Shown here piece by piece: positions 9,977 to 18,786 of a DNA stretch of 38,450 bases. Each line of letters opens with the position of its first letter. Within the stretch, counting starts at the first letter, position 1. Under the pieces are notes generated by a model that made no database searches, had not been told where the DNA came from, and saw only the letters and a list, made by a program, of their open reading frames with translations. The DNA is taken from contig JAOUCZ010000010.1 in assembly GCA_029859505.1 (NCBI GenBank), positions 1 to 38,450 on the forward strand. Direction: 5' to 3'. The stretch is from Lysobacterales bacterium (GTDB taxonomy: Bacteria > Pseudomonadota > Gammaproteobacteria > Xanthomonadales > SZUA-36). The position numbers and the translations under genes are program-made.

Positions 9977-12900
9977 TTGCGTCTTATAAGGGAGCTATTG
10001 ACCCAGATCATTGTTGCATTCAGGCACCGTGCATATAGTGACGCGCAATTGAAGAGTATGGGCGTCATGAAATTCGCCGCATCACTGATCAGGCATTCAA
10101 AAATGGTTTTCGCCGGTACTCCATCCGGTCCATTGTGCGTGAGCACAGAAAGACAAAAATCAAATCTGCAAGAAGGTTGGGTGATAGCCAACCATATCCT
10201 TGTTTCCTTCCACGTGGCATTTATATCCTCGGTTCTGGCGATCCCTGAAACTGCAGCGAGTAAGGCTGAGGTATTACGTTTTATATTTATTAGTCCGGAA
10301 ACCATTATTTCCGCCATTTTTACCTACCTGGTCTTCCACTCAGCTATCTCGCTCCATGAATTGGGTCATTTCCTGGAAGCAGCACGTTTGCGGGCGCTCA
10401 GTGACTCAATCCAGGACTCCGTAGAAGCCCGGCTCGCCGCACCCAAAAAGGCGCGCTGGCTCTATCTGCTTAAGCTGTTTATCCGCATACCCTTTGGGCT
10501 AGCGGTGGGAATCAAACGTGAAGGACTGAATTACTACCCCGATGCACCTTATAACCTGGCCGTCGCCGCCGCCGGCCCGCGTGCCAGCTTCAAGGTTGCC
10601 AGGGTGGCTTTGCCGGTGGCTCTGATCCTGCTGGCGACCGGTCTTCTGCAAGATCAGTCTCTCGCGCTCAACCTCGGTCGCTTATTACTGGGACTGGGTA
10701 TAGTGACCGGTCTCGATTTTCTGTTGGCAGACCCCGGTAAATACCGTGAATTCCGCCGGCGCGAGCAACGTGCTAGCCAGGCCTCTGCCAGCCTCCCGGA
10801 AGCCACCGGCTGGGCCGCTAAAGCCGCTTCTGTGAAAAATCGAATCGTTGAACGCAGCATGCAGGAAGCCACCCATCCACGCCTGGGTACCGTCAGGGCA
10901 CCCTGGCAATTTCGTAACTGCGGTATGGGTGGACGGCATACTGAGAAGGAATATCCGGAATCGAACATCAGTATGCAGGAAGCCATGTTCCTGATCCTGG
11001 GTGCAGTGGATTCACAGGAAGCACAGGAGATGACCGTGCGCCTGCAGAATCGACTCAAGGAAATCCTGGAAAAAGCAGAAGGTTGCCGGGTCATGGGTAT
11101 TGGGCTTGAAGGCGGGCTTGCTCCTTATGTAGATCGCGGTGACTACGAATTACCCGAACTGCGACTTTGGGCCATGATGAAACAAACCATCAAAGAGTGT
11201 GGTTTCCGGCCTGGCATCGATGTAGCTATCGCACTCGACCCTGCCCTGTCCGAATTGGAAATTGCCTACCGGGAAGAATTCGACGTGCCAGACAGTATCG
11301 GCATGTACCTGTTCTGGCGTGATCACTCCAAGAAGGTTCTGGACCGTGATGCAGTACTGGCCATCTATGAAAAAGCGATTTTTGACTATGACATTCCAAT
11401 TTTGTCGATCGAAGACGGTTTTTCCGAAGACGATACGGAAGGCTGGTACAAGTTACTCAATAAACTGGGCGACCGTGTACTTGTTGTGGGTGATGACCTG
11501 GTCACGACCAACGACCGAACCATTGAAATAGCTGCCTCAAAGGGGCTGATAAACTCCGTACTGGTGAAGGCAAATCAGATCGGATCCTTATACGAAACAC
11601 TGCTGGCAGTTCTGGTGACCCTCGGCAAAGACCTTAACCTGATCATATCGCATCGTTCAAAAAGTCCGAATGATGATATGGAGGCGCACATTGCACTGGC
11701 AACCAATGCACTGGGTCTCAAAGCAGGTGGTGGCGCCAATACCGAGCGCCTGGTCAAATACCAGGCGGTTACCACCCAGATGGAACGAATCCTGGAGCAG
11801 AATGTTCGGGAACCTGATTTACCCGGGTTTGCCATGGTCGAGCGTCTGCGGGCGCGGGAAGAACCGACTAACGCGGGCATTCCCACGGTGGGTGTTGACG
11901 TTCAATTGGCCCTGCCAGGTGCAGAACCCGAGAGTCGCGTACGTTTGTCCTTTCACGGAGCCACACCGCTTGGCACCTCATCAGGCACGGGTGAGGCGGT
12001 GCACCTGGTTGATGCTGTTTTTGAGCGTGCCGAATACCTGGAAGTAGTTGAAGAAAACCTGAAGTTCCTGCAGGAAGTGGAACCAGGTGTGTTTACTTTC
12101 AAACCCGACGTAATACGCTCACAGATCGAATCAACCGGTGACAAGGCCCTGCTGCAATTATTTAAGCGAAGCGGGCGTTATTATGGCAAAGGCTGTCTGA
12201 ATGCCGTCGATCACGTGCATGAATTTGTCGCACCCTTATTCGAACAAAAAAACGTTGCCGACTGGAGCCTCTTCGATATTGACCGTGCACTCTTAAATCT
12301 CGAGTTATCGACTGCAATACGTCGCGGAAAGCACGACAATGATACGGATACCGAAACTGAAATACGCGTAATGCAACGCAAACAAAACCTGGGCATGAAC
12401 GGAATTCTTTCTGTTTCCCTTGCTATGGCCCGCGGTATCGCTCATGTGCGTGGACAGGAACTCTATGAGTTTTTACGCGAGGAAATGTTGGTTATCATTG
12501 AACATTTGGCCGGTGCACATCATGTTGCCATCCGGGGCAGTCGCTATGAAGACTACGTGGCAGCACTGCAGGAAGTCAACACGCTGCTTGAAGCACAAAA
12601 TTTACCGCTTTATGGAGCCTTGCGAAAATTGACCGGAATTTATAACTGCCAGAATGAGGCCAGCCCCTTGCCTGCACCTTTCATCACAAACCTGACCATT
12701 GTCCCTGGCGAAGCAGCTTCATTTGATTCAAAGGAACAAGCGTCTATCAGCAGTCTGAACACCGCCCTGGTGAATGCCTATCTCACTCCTGCAAGCGAAC
12801 AGGATCACAAGCTTGATCTCAAGATTGCCTTACGCCGCTACCTGGAAACGATGACCCTGCTTGGTCGTCGTTACCGGATGTTCGAGATTGCCAATCACCG

Positions 12901-15900
12901 GTTCTTTAAGGTAGACAACACCCTGATCATACCCTTCGACGCGCACGGCAGCTTATCAATCTACGCTGTGCGCAGGGATTCGGAAGAGGTCATCAGGCAG
13001 GTTCTCCTGCCCCACGGTACATTGATTACCGATGCCCTGATCGCAGAGCTGTCCGGTTTCAAGGGTTCGGTCATCGATCTTGAGCGCGAAATTTATCATT
13101 TGCATGTCGATGACATGCCCACCATTCAGGTTGCCCGACTGCGTGACCTGGCTGGTCTGTTAAGACGTCTGAATAATTGTGGCAGTCGACATGAAGCAGT
13201 GTATGTTTTGCGATTTCTTGTGGCACGTCTTTGCAGCAGTTCATACCGCGGCATGCCCGGGGCCAAGAACCTTAAGTCCGAAATCATCCGTGTACGCCAG
13301 GAGTTGGCTGAGTTTATGAACGGCCCCTTTGCCGAACGTTTACGTCTGCCAACCAGTATCCTGGTACGCAGTATTTCGGGACTCGTGTCTCAGCCGAAAC
13401 TGATCGATGAAGTCTGGCAGGACACCATCGATCTTTCCGAAGTACACGTGCGCGGCAGTGCGATCACCAATGAGATTCGCAGGAGCACCCACCATGCCAT
13501 GGGCAAACACACCCTCAAACTGGCACGCGCATACCTTCAATGGCTTGAGACGGGTGAGGCAGAGTTCCCGGAACCTGAACGTGAAATTGCTGGACCCGCA
13601 GATGAGGCCGCGCGTTCAAACCCGGTCGTATCGGATCTTGTGAAACGTATCATTTCAAACCTCGAGCAACTCCTGGGAAGTGCACAGTTAGCCAGGCGAA
13701 TCGACGAATGGCGTGAAACTTATGCAAATGAGCTTCAGCGTTGTGAATCAACCAATACACTGGAAGAAGAGCTTGAGTCACTGGTAAGTAAAGGCATACA
13801 TGCCAATAACCAGTGGGTGTACCAACATCGCCTGCGCAGCCTGGTAAGCAAGCTACGCGATGGTGAGTGGGGCACCCAGGCCGGTGAGCCGTTTGAGGCG
13901 GCATTACAGCGATTACAGGAAGCACGGCCGTCTGATGAATCTTTCGAGCCTGACAAAGCAGAGGAAGAAGCACGCGATGCGGTTAATACCTTCTGCTCAA
14001 GTATTCGACATGATTACCAGGACTCCCTTTTCCTGGCCCTTGATGAATTGCTCGGGTTTTATCACGGTGGTAATCAGTTTGATGCCTTTGCACGCAGTTG
14101 CAGTCTTCGCCGGGAGCTTGAATCACTGGCCGGCAACGGCGTATTCCCCACCCAGCGTTACCTTTTACACCAGCTTGACTGCATTTTGGAGGAACTGGGG
14201 TTCTTCGCACTGAGACACGTTGCCTCGGACTACATGGAAAATGGCATCAGGCTGGCAGAGTGTCTGTCCATCGTCCACCTGTGTGCCGGCAACCTCGATC
14301 GCGATGGTCTGTTCTCACGGGAACTATGGGATTTATCTGCCATGTTGGTTAATCCGTCGCGCAGTTCATCCGAGTTACTGGATGTGCTCGAACAAATTCA
14401 ACGCAACTACCATCGACTTGTTCACCGGGTCAGCAATGCATACGAAGTGATGGCAGAACACCTGGGTTATGGAACTGAGGAAATGCGTGCAGTTTTAGCC
14501 AATTTCCAGCGCACCATGCATGACCTGAACAGCCTGGTGCATTTCTCCGACCTGGCACGTACGTTCCTGTCGGAAAGTGACCGGGACAACAGTCAACCGG
14601 AAGCGGGCGGCACAGGTGTGGATCCCTGGGATTTCGTCCACTTGTCACACACCTATGACATAAGGCGTCGTGTCGAAAACAGGCAAGCCGCAAGTTTGCA
14701 GGCTCGCTACGGCGGTAAGGGTAGTGGCTTGATTTACATCGCATATTTAGGCATTCCTACACGCGACGGTTTTATTATCCCAACCGTCCTGCCACGTCTG
14801 GATCTGCACAAGCACGAGCAACAGAAACTCGAACAGGAAGTATTGCAGCATCTTCGAATACTTGAAAAAGATATAGAAACCAACGAGGGCCAAAACCTTG
14901 GTCTCGGTAACCCCGATGCGCCCTTGCTGCTCGCGGTTCGAGGCGGCTCGGTATTTTCAATGCCGGGTATGCTGGCAACGATGGTCTTTGTTGGCATGAC
15001 CGATGCCATCGCTGAGTCCCTGGCACGAGAGGACGATTGGTATGCCTGGGATGCGTACCGGCGCTTCCTTGTGTCTTTTTCCGCAGCGGTCTGGGACCTT
15101 GACATAGAGGCGCTTGACCTGGTTGAAAAAGCCAAGCGGCGTCATGGCGTCACGCTCAAGACCGATTTGAGCGGCGGTGAGATGCGTGAGGTGGTTGAAG
15201 CCACCAAAGATGCCATTCGACAAGCGGGTCATGCCGAACAACTCGACTCGATACTCAACGATGCTGAGCTTCAGCTACAGACTGCCGTGCGTGCAGTGCA
15301 TGCATCCTGGGACCGGAACCGAGCAAGGCAATATCGTGCCATTAAACACCTGAGCGAAGGCTGGCATACTGCTGTTATCGTGCAACAAATGGCTTCGGGC
15401 AATCGTATCAACCAACAGGAACTTAAACCGGGCATCGACGAGATGGGTATTTCTCTGACCGGTGTTATTCCCAATACGCGCATGAAAACCACCGGCTTCC
15501 GGGAGTTCACCGGCGATATCAAGTTCAGTGCATGCGGTGATGACCTGGTGGGTGGCATCACGGCGGCAAAGTCCTTTGAGCCGGTGCAACGATTGCACAT
15601 CCTGGCGCCCATGCTGGAACGCAAACTCAATCATGCAGGTGCCCGCCTGCGGCGTTACCTGGGTTCGGACGCAGAGATTGAATTCACAGTTGACCGGGGC
15701 GTATTGAGTGTCCTGCAAGCACGCAGTGCCCAGATGAATCACCGCTTCAGTCCCAAAACCTTCGATAAACCTGGAACTCCCTCAGGGCGTGGTATCGGTA
15801 TTAGCGGCACGGCTTTTCGTGGCCGCGTTGCTTTCAATGAAGCTGATGTGGAACGCCTGAGAAACTTGCCGGACGAAGACAACGACGATTCGGATGGTAT

Positions 15901-16216
15901 TTTACTGGTACTGGAGAACCCGGTTCCTGATGAAATTCCCCTGATACTTTCGGTTAATGGCCTATTGGCCGCTCGTGGCGGCTCAACCTCCCATGCGGCG
16001 GTCTGCGTACACGGCATTGAAGACCAGCCGTACACTGCGGTATTAGGTGTATCGGAACTTCGGGTGAGTGAAAACGGAGCCACGCTGATGGGGGCTGATG
16101 ATCAAATTGAACATACCATCTGCACAGGAGATATACTATCCATCCACGGACAGACCGGTGACGTATTCGCAGGTTCACGACGTCTACTCAGCATAAAGCA
16201 AAAAAAAGCGACTTAA
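9977..16216 (+). CDS. Giant multidomain protein: M50-like membrane peptidase segment + circularly permuted enolase + orphan middle region + PPDK/PEP synthase ATP-grasp domain + phospho-His swivel domain
   Basis: Uninterrupted 2079-codon ORF; listed start is TTG at 9977, in-frame ATGs at 10058 and 10067 are alternatives. HELGH; MQEAM/GLEGGLAP/SIEDGF/GDDL/VKANQIGS/SHRS/LKAGG (enolase barrel); GIPTVGVDV...PLGTSSGTGEA...YGKG...NGILSVSLAMA (enolase capping domain); GGKG, VRGGSVFSMPGM, EFTVDRGVLSVLQAR (PPDK ATP-grasp); ARGGSTSHAAV (His domain). Confidence 0.9.
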   Translation: MRLIRELLTQIIVAFRHRAYSDAQLKSMGVMKFAASLIRHSKMVFAGTPSGPLCVSTERQKSNLQEGWVIANHILVSFHVAFISSVLAIPETAASKAEVLRFIFISPETIISAIFTYLVFHSAISLHELGHFLEAARLRALSDSIQDSVEARLAAPKKARWLYLLKLFIRIPFGLAVGIKREGLNYYPDAPYNLAVAAAGPRASFKVARVALPVALILLATGLLQDQSLALNLGRLLLGLGIVTGLDFLLADPGKYREFRRREQRASQASASLPEATGWAAKAASVKNRIVERSMQEATHPRLGTVRAPWQFRNCGMGGRHTEKEYPESNISMQEAMFLILGAVDSQEAQEMTVRLQNRLKEILEKAEGCRVMGIGLEGGLAPYVDRGDYELPELRLWAMMKQTIKECGFRPGIDVAIALDPALSELEIAYREEFDVPDSIGMYLFWRDHSKKVLDRDAVLAIYEKAIFDYDIPILSIEDGFSEDDTEGWYKLLNKLGDRVLVVGDDLVTTNDRTIEIAASKGLINSVLVKANQIGSLYETLLAVLVTLGKDLNLIISHRSKSPNDDMEAHIALATNALGLKAGGGANTERLVKYQAVTTQMERILEQNVREPDLPGFAMVERLRAREEPTNAGIPTVGVDVQLALPGAEPESRVRLSFHGATPLGTSSGTGEAVHLVDAVFERAEYLEVVEENLKFLQEVEPGVFTFKPDVIRSQIESTGDKALLQLFKRSGRYYGKGCLNAVDHVHEFVAPLFEQKNVADWSLFDIDRALLNLELSTAIRRGKHDNDTDTETEIRVMQRKQNLGMNGILSVSLAMARGIAHVRGQELYEFLREEMLVIIEHLAGAHHVAIRGSRYEDYVAALQEVNTLLEAQNLPLYGALRKLTGIYNCQNEASPLPAPFITNLTIVPGEAASFDSKEQASISSLNTALVNAYLTPASEQDHKLDLKIALRRYLETMTLLGRRYRMFEIANHRFFKVDNTLIIPFDAHGSLSIYAVRRDSEEVIRQVLLPHGTLITDALIAELSGFKGSVIDLEREIYHLHVDDMPTIQVARLRDLAGLLRRLNNCGSRHEAVYVLRFLVARLCSSSYRGMPGAKNLKSEIIRVRQELAEFMNGPFAERLRLPTSILVRSISGLVSQPKLIDEVWQDTIDLSEVHVRGSAITNEIRRSTHHAMGKHTLKLARAYLQWLETGEAEFPEPEREIAGPADEAARSNPVVSDLVKRIISNLEQLLGSAQLARRIDEWRETYANELQRCESTNTLEEELESLVSKGIHANNQWVYQHRLRSLVSKLRDGEWGTQAGEPFEAALQRLQEARPSDESFEPDKAEEEARDAVNTFCSSIRHDYQDSLFLALDELLGFYHGGNQFDAFARSCSLRRELESLAGNGVFPTQRYLLHQLDCILEELGFFALRHVASDYMENGIRLAECLSIVHLCAGNLDRDGLFSRELWDLSAMLVNPSRSSSELLDVLEQIQRNYHRLVHRVSNAYEVMAEHLGYGTEEMRAVLANFQRTMHDLNSLVHFSDLARTFLSESDRDNSQPEAGGTGVDPWDFVHLSHTYDIRRRVENRQAASLQARYGGKGSGLIYIAYLGIPTRDGFIIPTVLPRLDLHKHEQQKLEQEVLQHLRILEKDIETNEGQNLGLGNPDAPLLLAVRGGSVFSMPGMLATMVFVGMTDAIAESLAREDDWYAWDAYRRFLVSFSAAVWDLDIEALDLVEKAKRRHGVTLKTDLSGGEMREVVEATKDAIRQAGHAEQLDSILNDAELQLQTAVRAVHASWDRNRARQYRAIKHLSEGWHTAVIVQQMASGNRINQQELKPGIDEMGISLTGVIPNTRMKTTGFREFTGDIKFSACGDDLVGGITAAKSFEPVQRLHILAPMLERKLNHAGARLRRYLGSDAEIEFTVDRGVLSVLQARSAQMNHRFSPKTFDKPGTPSGRGIGISGTAFRGRVAFNEADVERLRNLPDEDNDDSDGILLVLENPVPDEIPLILSVNGLLAARGGSTSHAAVCVHGIEDQPYTAVLGVSELRVSENGATLMGADDQIEHTICTGDILSIHGQTGDVFAGSRRLLSIKQKKAT
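10300..10790 (+). other. Domain: M50/site-2-protease-like membrane segment
   Basis: Hydrophobic helices around HELGH (10355-10369), followed by AAAGPRAS and GLDFLLADPGKYREF, resembling HExxH / AGP / LDG-type M50 motif order. Confidence 0.55.
10873..11800 (+). other. Domain: enolase catalytic (TIM barrel) domain, located N-terminal to its capping domain
   Basis: GGRH, MQEAM (10973-10987), GLEGGLAP (11102-11125), ALDPALSE, SIEDGF (11405-11422), GDDL (11489-11500), VKANQIGS (K at 11567-11569), SHRS (11648-11659), LKAGG (K at 11720-11722). Confidence 0.88.
11876..12486 (+). other. Domain: enolase N-terminal capping domain, located after the barrel (circular permutation)
   Basis: GIPTVGVDVQL ~ GNPTVEVEV; PLGTSSGTGEAVHLVD ~ PSGASTGVHEALEMRD; YYGKGCLNAVDHVHEFVAPLF ~ GKGV.KAV..VN..IAP.L; KQNLGMNGILSVSLAMARGIAHVRGQELYEFL ~ GANAILAVSLA.A.A.A...PLY..I. 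Confidence 0.85.
14690..15747 (+). other. Domain: PPDK / PEP synthase-type ATP-grasp nucleotide-binding domain
   Basis: ARYGGKGSGLIYIAYLGIPTRDGFIIP; PLLLAVRGGSVFSMPGMLATMVFVGMTD; WYAWDAYRRFLVSFSAAV; IEFTVDRGVLSVLQARSAQ. Confidence 0.88.
15775..16110 (+). other. Domain: PEP-utilising enzyme mobile (phospho-histidine swivel) domain
   Basis: GRGIGISGTAFRGRVAFNEADVE...GILLVLENPVPDEIPLILSVNGLLAARGGSTSHAAVCVHG; predicted catalytic His at 15992-15994. Confidence 0.87.
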
Positions 16217-16236
16217 GCGATCAAACAAACGATTGC

Positions 16237-17429
16237 ATGAATCCGGGCAATATCACACTACAAACCCGGCGTCTGGCACATAATGTCAAATGGCTGTCTC
16301 TGCAGGAGTTACTGATACGACTCCTGGGTCTCGCGACCGCCATCTATCTCGCCAGGGTTTTAACTCCCACTGCTTTTGAAGAATTAGGCCTGGCTGTTGC
16401 CATGATTGGCATCCTGACAACGCTGGTACAGGCAGGCACCGGATCCCGTGGCACCCGCCTGTCTGCCCTCGACCCCGCATCGATCCCTCAGACCCGCGCA
16501 AGCATCACGGGCTTGAGGGTAACCATCACCCTTATTGTGATGGCCGGACTTATCTCATGTGCACCAACACTTTCACAAACATTCTCATTTTCGGCCAACC
16601 TGCTCATCCTGTGTTCATTTCTATTGCTTCGCCCTGCCCTGGCCGCGCTGCTCGGTTCTGTCTATATACACGGCGCGCTCTTATTATTGGGCTGGTTGAG
16701 CACACCCGCATCGGCCGCTGACTTCCTTGTGGCGCAAAATCTGATGCTGACGATGATCATTTTGTTGCATGTGATCAATAATTCGGCTTTTCCTTCCGCC
16801 AGCAGGCTATTGCCCTGGACTCCGCGATGGCATTGAACCTGGTTGCTGACCTGCTACGCTACTACCTGGTGTTGATTATTCCGGGCATCCTGGTTCTCGC
16901 CCTTTTTGCAGACCAGATTCTTAACCTGCTGTTTGGAGTTGAATATTCAGATTCCGGACCAGTGCTGATGTTACTGCTCACCGCATTACCATTCCTGGCA
17001 GTCAGTGATAGTCTGCAACTGGTGCTCAAGGCAATACCAAAACCAAAAGCTGTGCTGACTGCCCGGATTGTCAGCACCCTGGTACTGCTTGTTATTGCGA
17101 TCTTATCTGTACCCCGTTATGGTGCCCTTGGTGGAGCAGCAGCGGTGGTTGCCGGTGAGGCAGCAGCAATGGTTTTACTTTTCTGGTTGGTTAAACGCAC
17201 TCTTGGGGCCATGCCCTGGAATGCCAGGTGTTATGAAGCAATACTCGCAGGTGTTATAACGGCGCTTGTTCTTGTGCTAACCCAAAGCTGGCCGTTATTG
17301 TTCAGGCTGCCCTTTGCTGCGATAGTCTATATTCTCTCAGCAGGGTTAATGAAGGCGGTTTCAGCCCATGAACTCGGGTCTGTTCCGCATCTAATTTCAG
17401 CGGCGCTTCAAAATGATAAACTGGAATAA
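16237..17429 (+). pseudogene. Oligosaccharide flippase / polysaccharide biosynthesis membrane protein, frameshifted and apparently internally deleted
   Basis: Two adjacent ORFs in different frames (16237-16836 and 16827-17429) read as N- and C-terminal parts of one Wzx-like flippase; frame change near 16798-16806 (FPSASR | QAIALDSAMALNLVADLLRYYLV); N-terminal part lacks the expected central helices. Confidence 0.75.
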
Positions 17430-17546
17430 GTCAGCTAACAGGTTTCTTTCAGAACCGGGCAAATGGGTTCCATCAAAGTTTGGCTTTCGGCAACCTGATG
17501 GGTTCCGGCTTTTGCCGGTCATTTCAAATCAACATGGATTACACGC

Positions 17547-18740
17547 TTGAACGCTCAAACCAACCAGGCACAACCTCGTGTGTCTGTCATCATTGCCGTT
17601 TATAACGGTGGTACAGATCTGGAAAAATGCCTGGCTGCGGTCAGGGCGTCTACCTACCCTCTGTTTGAATGCATCCTGGTCGATGATGCGTCCACTGACG
17701 GAATGGTCATTGCTGCTGCAGAACGGCATAACGCAAGGGTTATCCGCCTCGAGGCGCAAGGTGGTCCCGCCAGGGCCCGCAACATCGGTGTGAAAGAAGC
17801 CGGCGGAGATATTATTTTATTTACTGACGCAGACGTTTTGCTCCAGCACGACACCATCGCAGTGGCAGTCAACACCTTGCAGACTGACGAGAAGATTGCC
17901 GCCGTGATTGGCAGTTATGACGACCAGCCCACACATGCCGCATTTATCTCTCAATACCGAAACCTGTTTCATCACTGGGTTCACCAGACCGGTGCTGACG
18001 AGGCATCTACATTCTGGACCGGTTGTGGCGCTATTCGCCGTAGTGTCTTTCTCGAGATGGGCGGTTTCAGCCAGGAATACAGGCAACCCAGTATCGAGGA
18101 TATCGAATTGGGAATGCGAATGCGCCGCGCAGGATATAGAATCCGTCTGCTCAAGAAAATGTTTGGCAAGCATATGAAACAATGGGGTTTCTGGAACACA
18201 GTCCGCACCGATATCCTGATGCGCGGTGTGCCATGGATGCAGTTGGTATTAAGCGACGGAAAAATGACAAATGATCTCAACCTCAATTACAGGTCACGGA
18301 TCGCCACTGTTTTGGCCGCACTGTTGGCCATGCTTGTACCAGTTCTCTTATTGACAGGGCATGGCGCAGCCCTGCTACCGGTAACGGGTTTTCTATTGAC
18401 GGCGGCAATCAGTGCCCGACTTTTTGTCCGTCCGGCTATGCAGCATGGCAAAAGCCTGGTCACAATTATACTGGCATTGCTGATACCGTTACTTGCTTAC
18501 TGGCTTAAGCCGGACATCTTGTCTATGGTTCCAGTGGCACTGCTACTTGCCCTGGTTGCAACACACCAGGGATTCTATCGTTTTGTCGCGAACAAACGCA
18601 GTATGGCCTTTGCCATTGCAGTGGTGCCAATGCAGTTCGTGTTTTTCCTGGGTTGTGCAGTTTCAATTCCACTGGCCTTGCTCCGGCATCACCTGGGTGG
18701 CAAGCCGGCAACAGCAGATGAGTTTTCAAAGGAAAGTTGA
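17547..18740 (+). CDS. Family 2 glycosyltransferase with C-terminal TM helices
   Basis: 397 aa, TTG start; RVSVIIAVYNGGTDLEKCLAAV..., VDDASTDG, GGDIILFTDADV, C-terminal hydrophobic helices. Confidence 0.88.
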   Translation: MNAQTNQAQPRVSVIIAVYNGGTDLEKCLAAVRASTYPLFECILVDDASTDGMVIAAAERHNARVIRLEAQGGPARARNIGVKEAGGDIILFTDADVLLQHDTIAVAVNTLQTDEKIAAVIGSYDDQPTHAAFISQYRNLFHHWVHQTGADEASTFWTGCGAIRRSVFLEMGGFSQEYRQPSIEDIELGMRMRRAGYRIRLLKKMFGKHMKQWGFWNTVRTDILMRGVPWMQLVLSDGKMTNDLNLNYRSRIATVLAALLAMLVPVLLLTGHGAALLPVTGFLLTAAISARLFVRPAMQHGKSLVTIILALLIPLLAYWLKPDILSMVPVALLLALVATHQGFYRFVANKRSMAFAIAVVPMQFVFFLGCAVSIPLALLRHHLGGKPATADEFSKES

Positions 18741-18786
18741 TCATGTCACAATACATTAAAAATGCAGCACACAGGAATCCGTCAAG

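Noticed and set aside
15275-15742. 155-aa antisense ORF inside the giant fusion gene, and many other antisense ORFs there (e.g. 10654-11094, 14734-15135)
   Set aside because: They lie wholly opposite a well-supported coding frame with family motifs; compositions look like shadow ORFs and show no recognisable domain.
9977-16216. Giant ORF as an assembly chimera
   Set aside because: Frame is continuous through all domain junctions and linkers, with no partial start/stop structure expected from a mis-join; read-level confirmation is still desirable.
16798-16836. Programmed frameshifting as explanation for the split flippase
   Set aside because: No slippery heptamer seen at the junction, and the N-terminal half also seems to lack central helices, which fits decay better.
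17505-17518. Small hairpin ccggc-tttt-gccgg between flippase remnant and GT2
   Set aside because: 5-bp stem without a clear poly-T tail; too weak to call a terminator.
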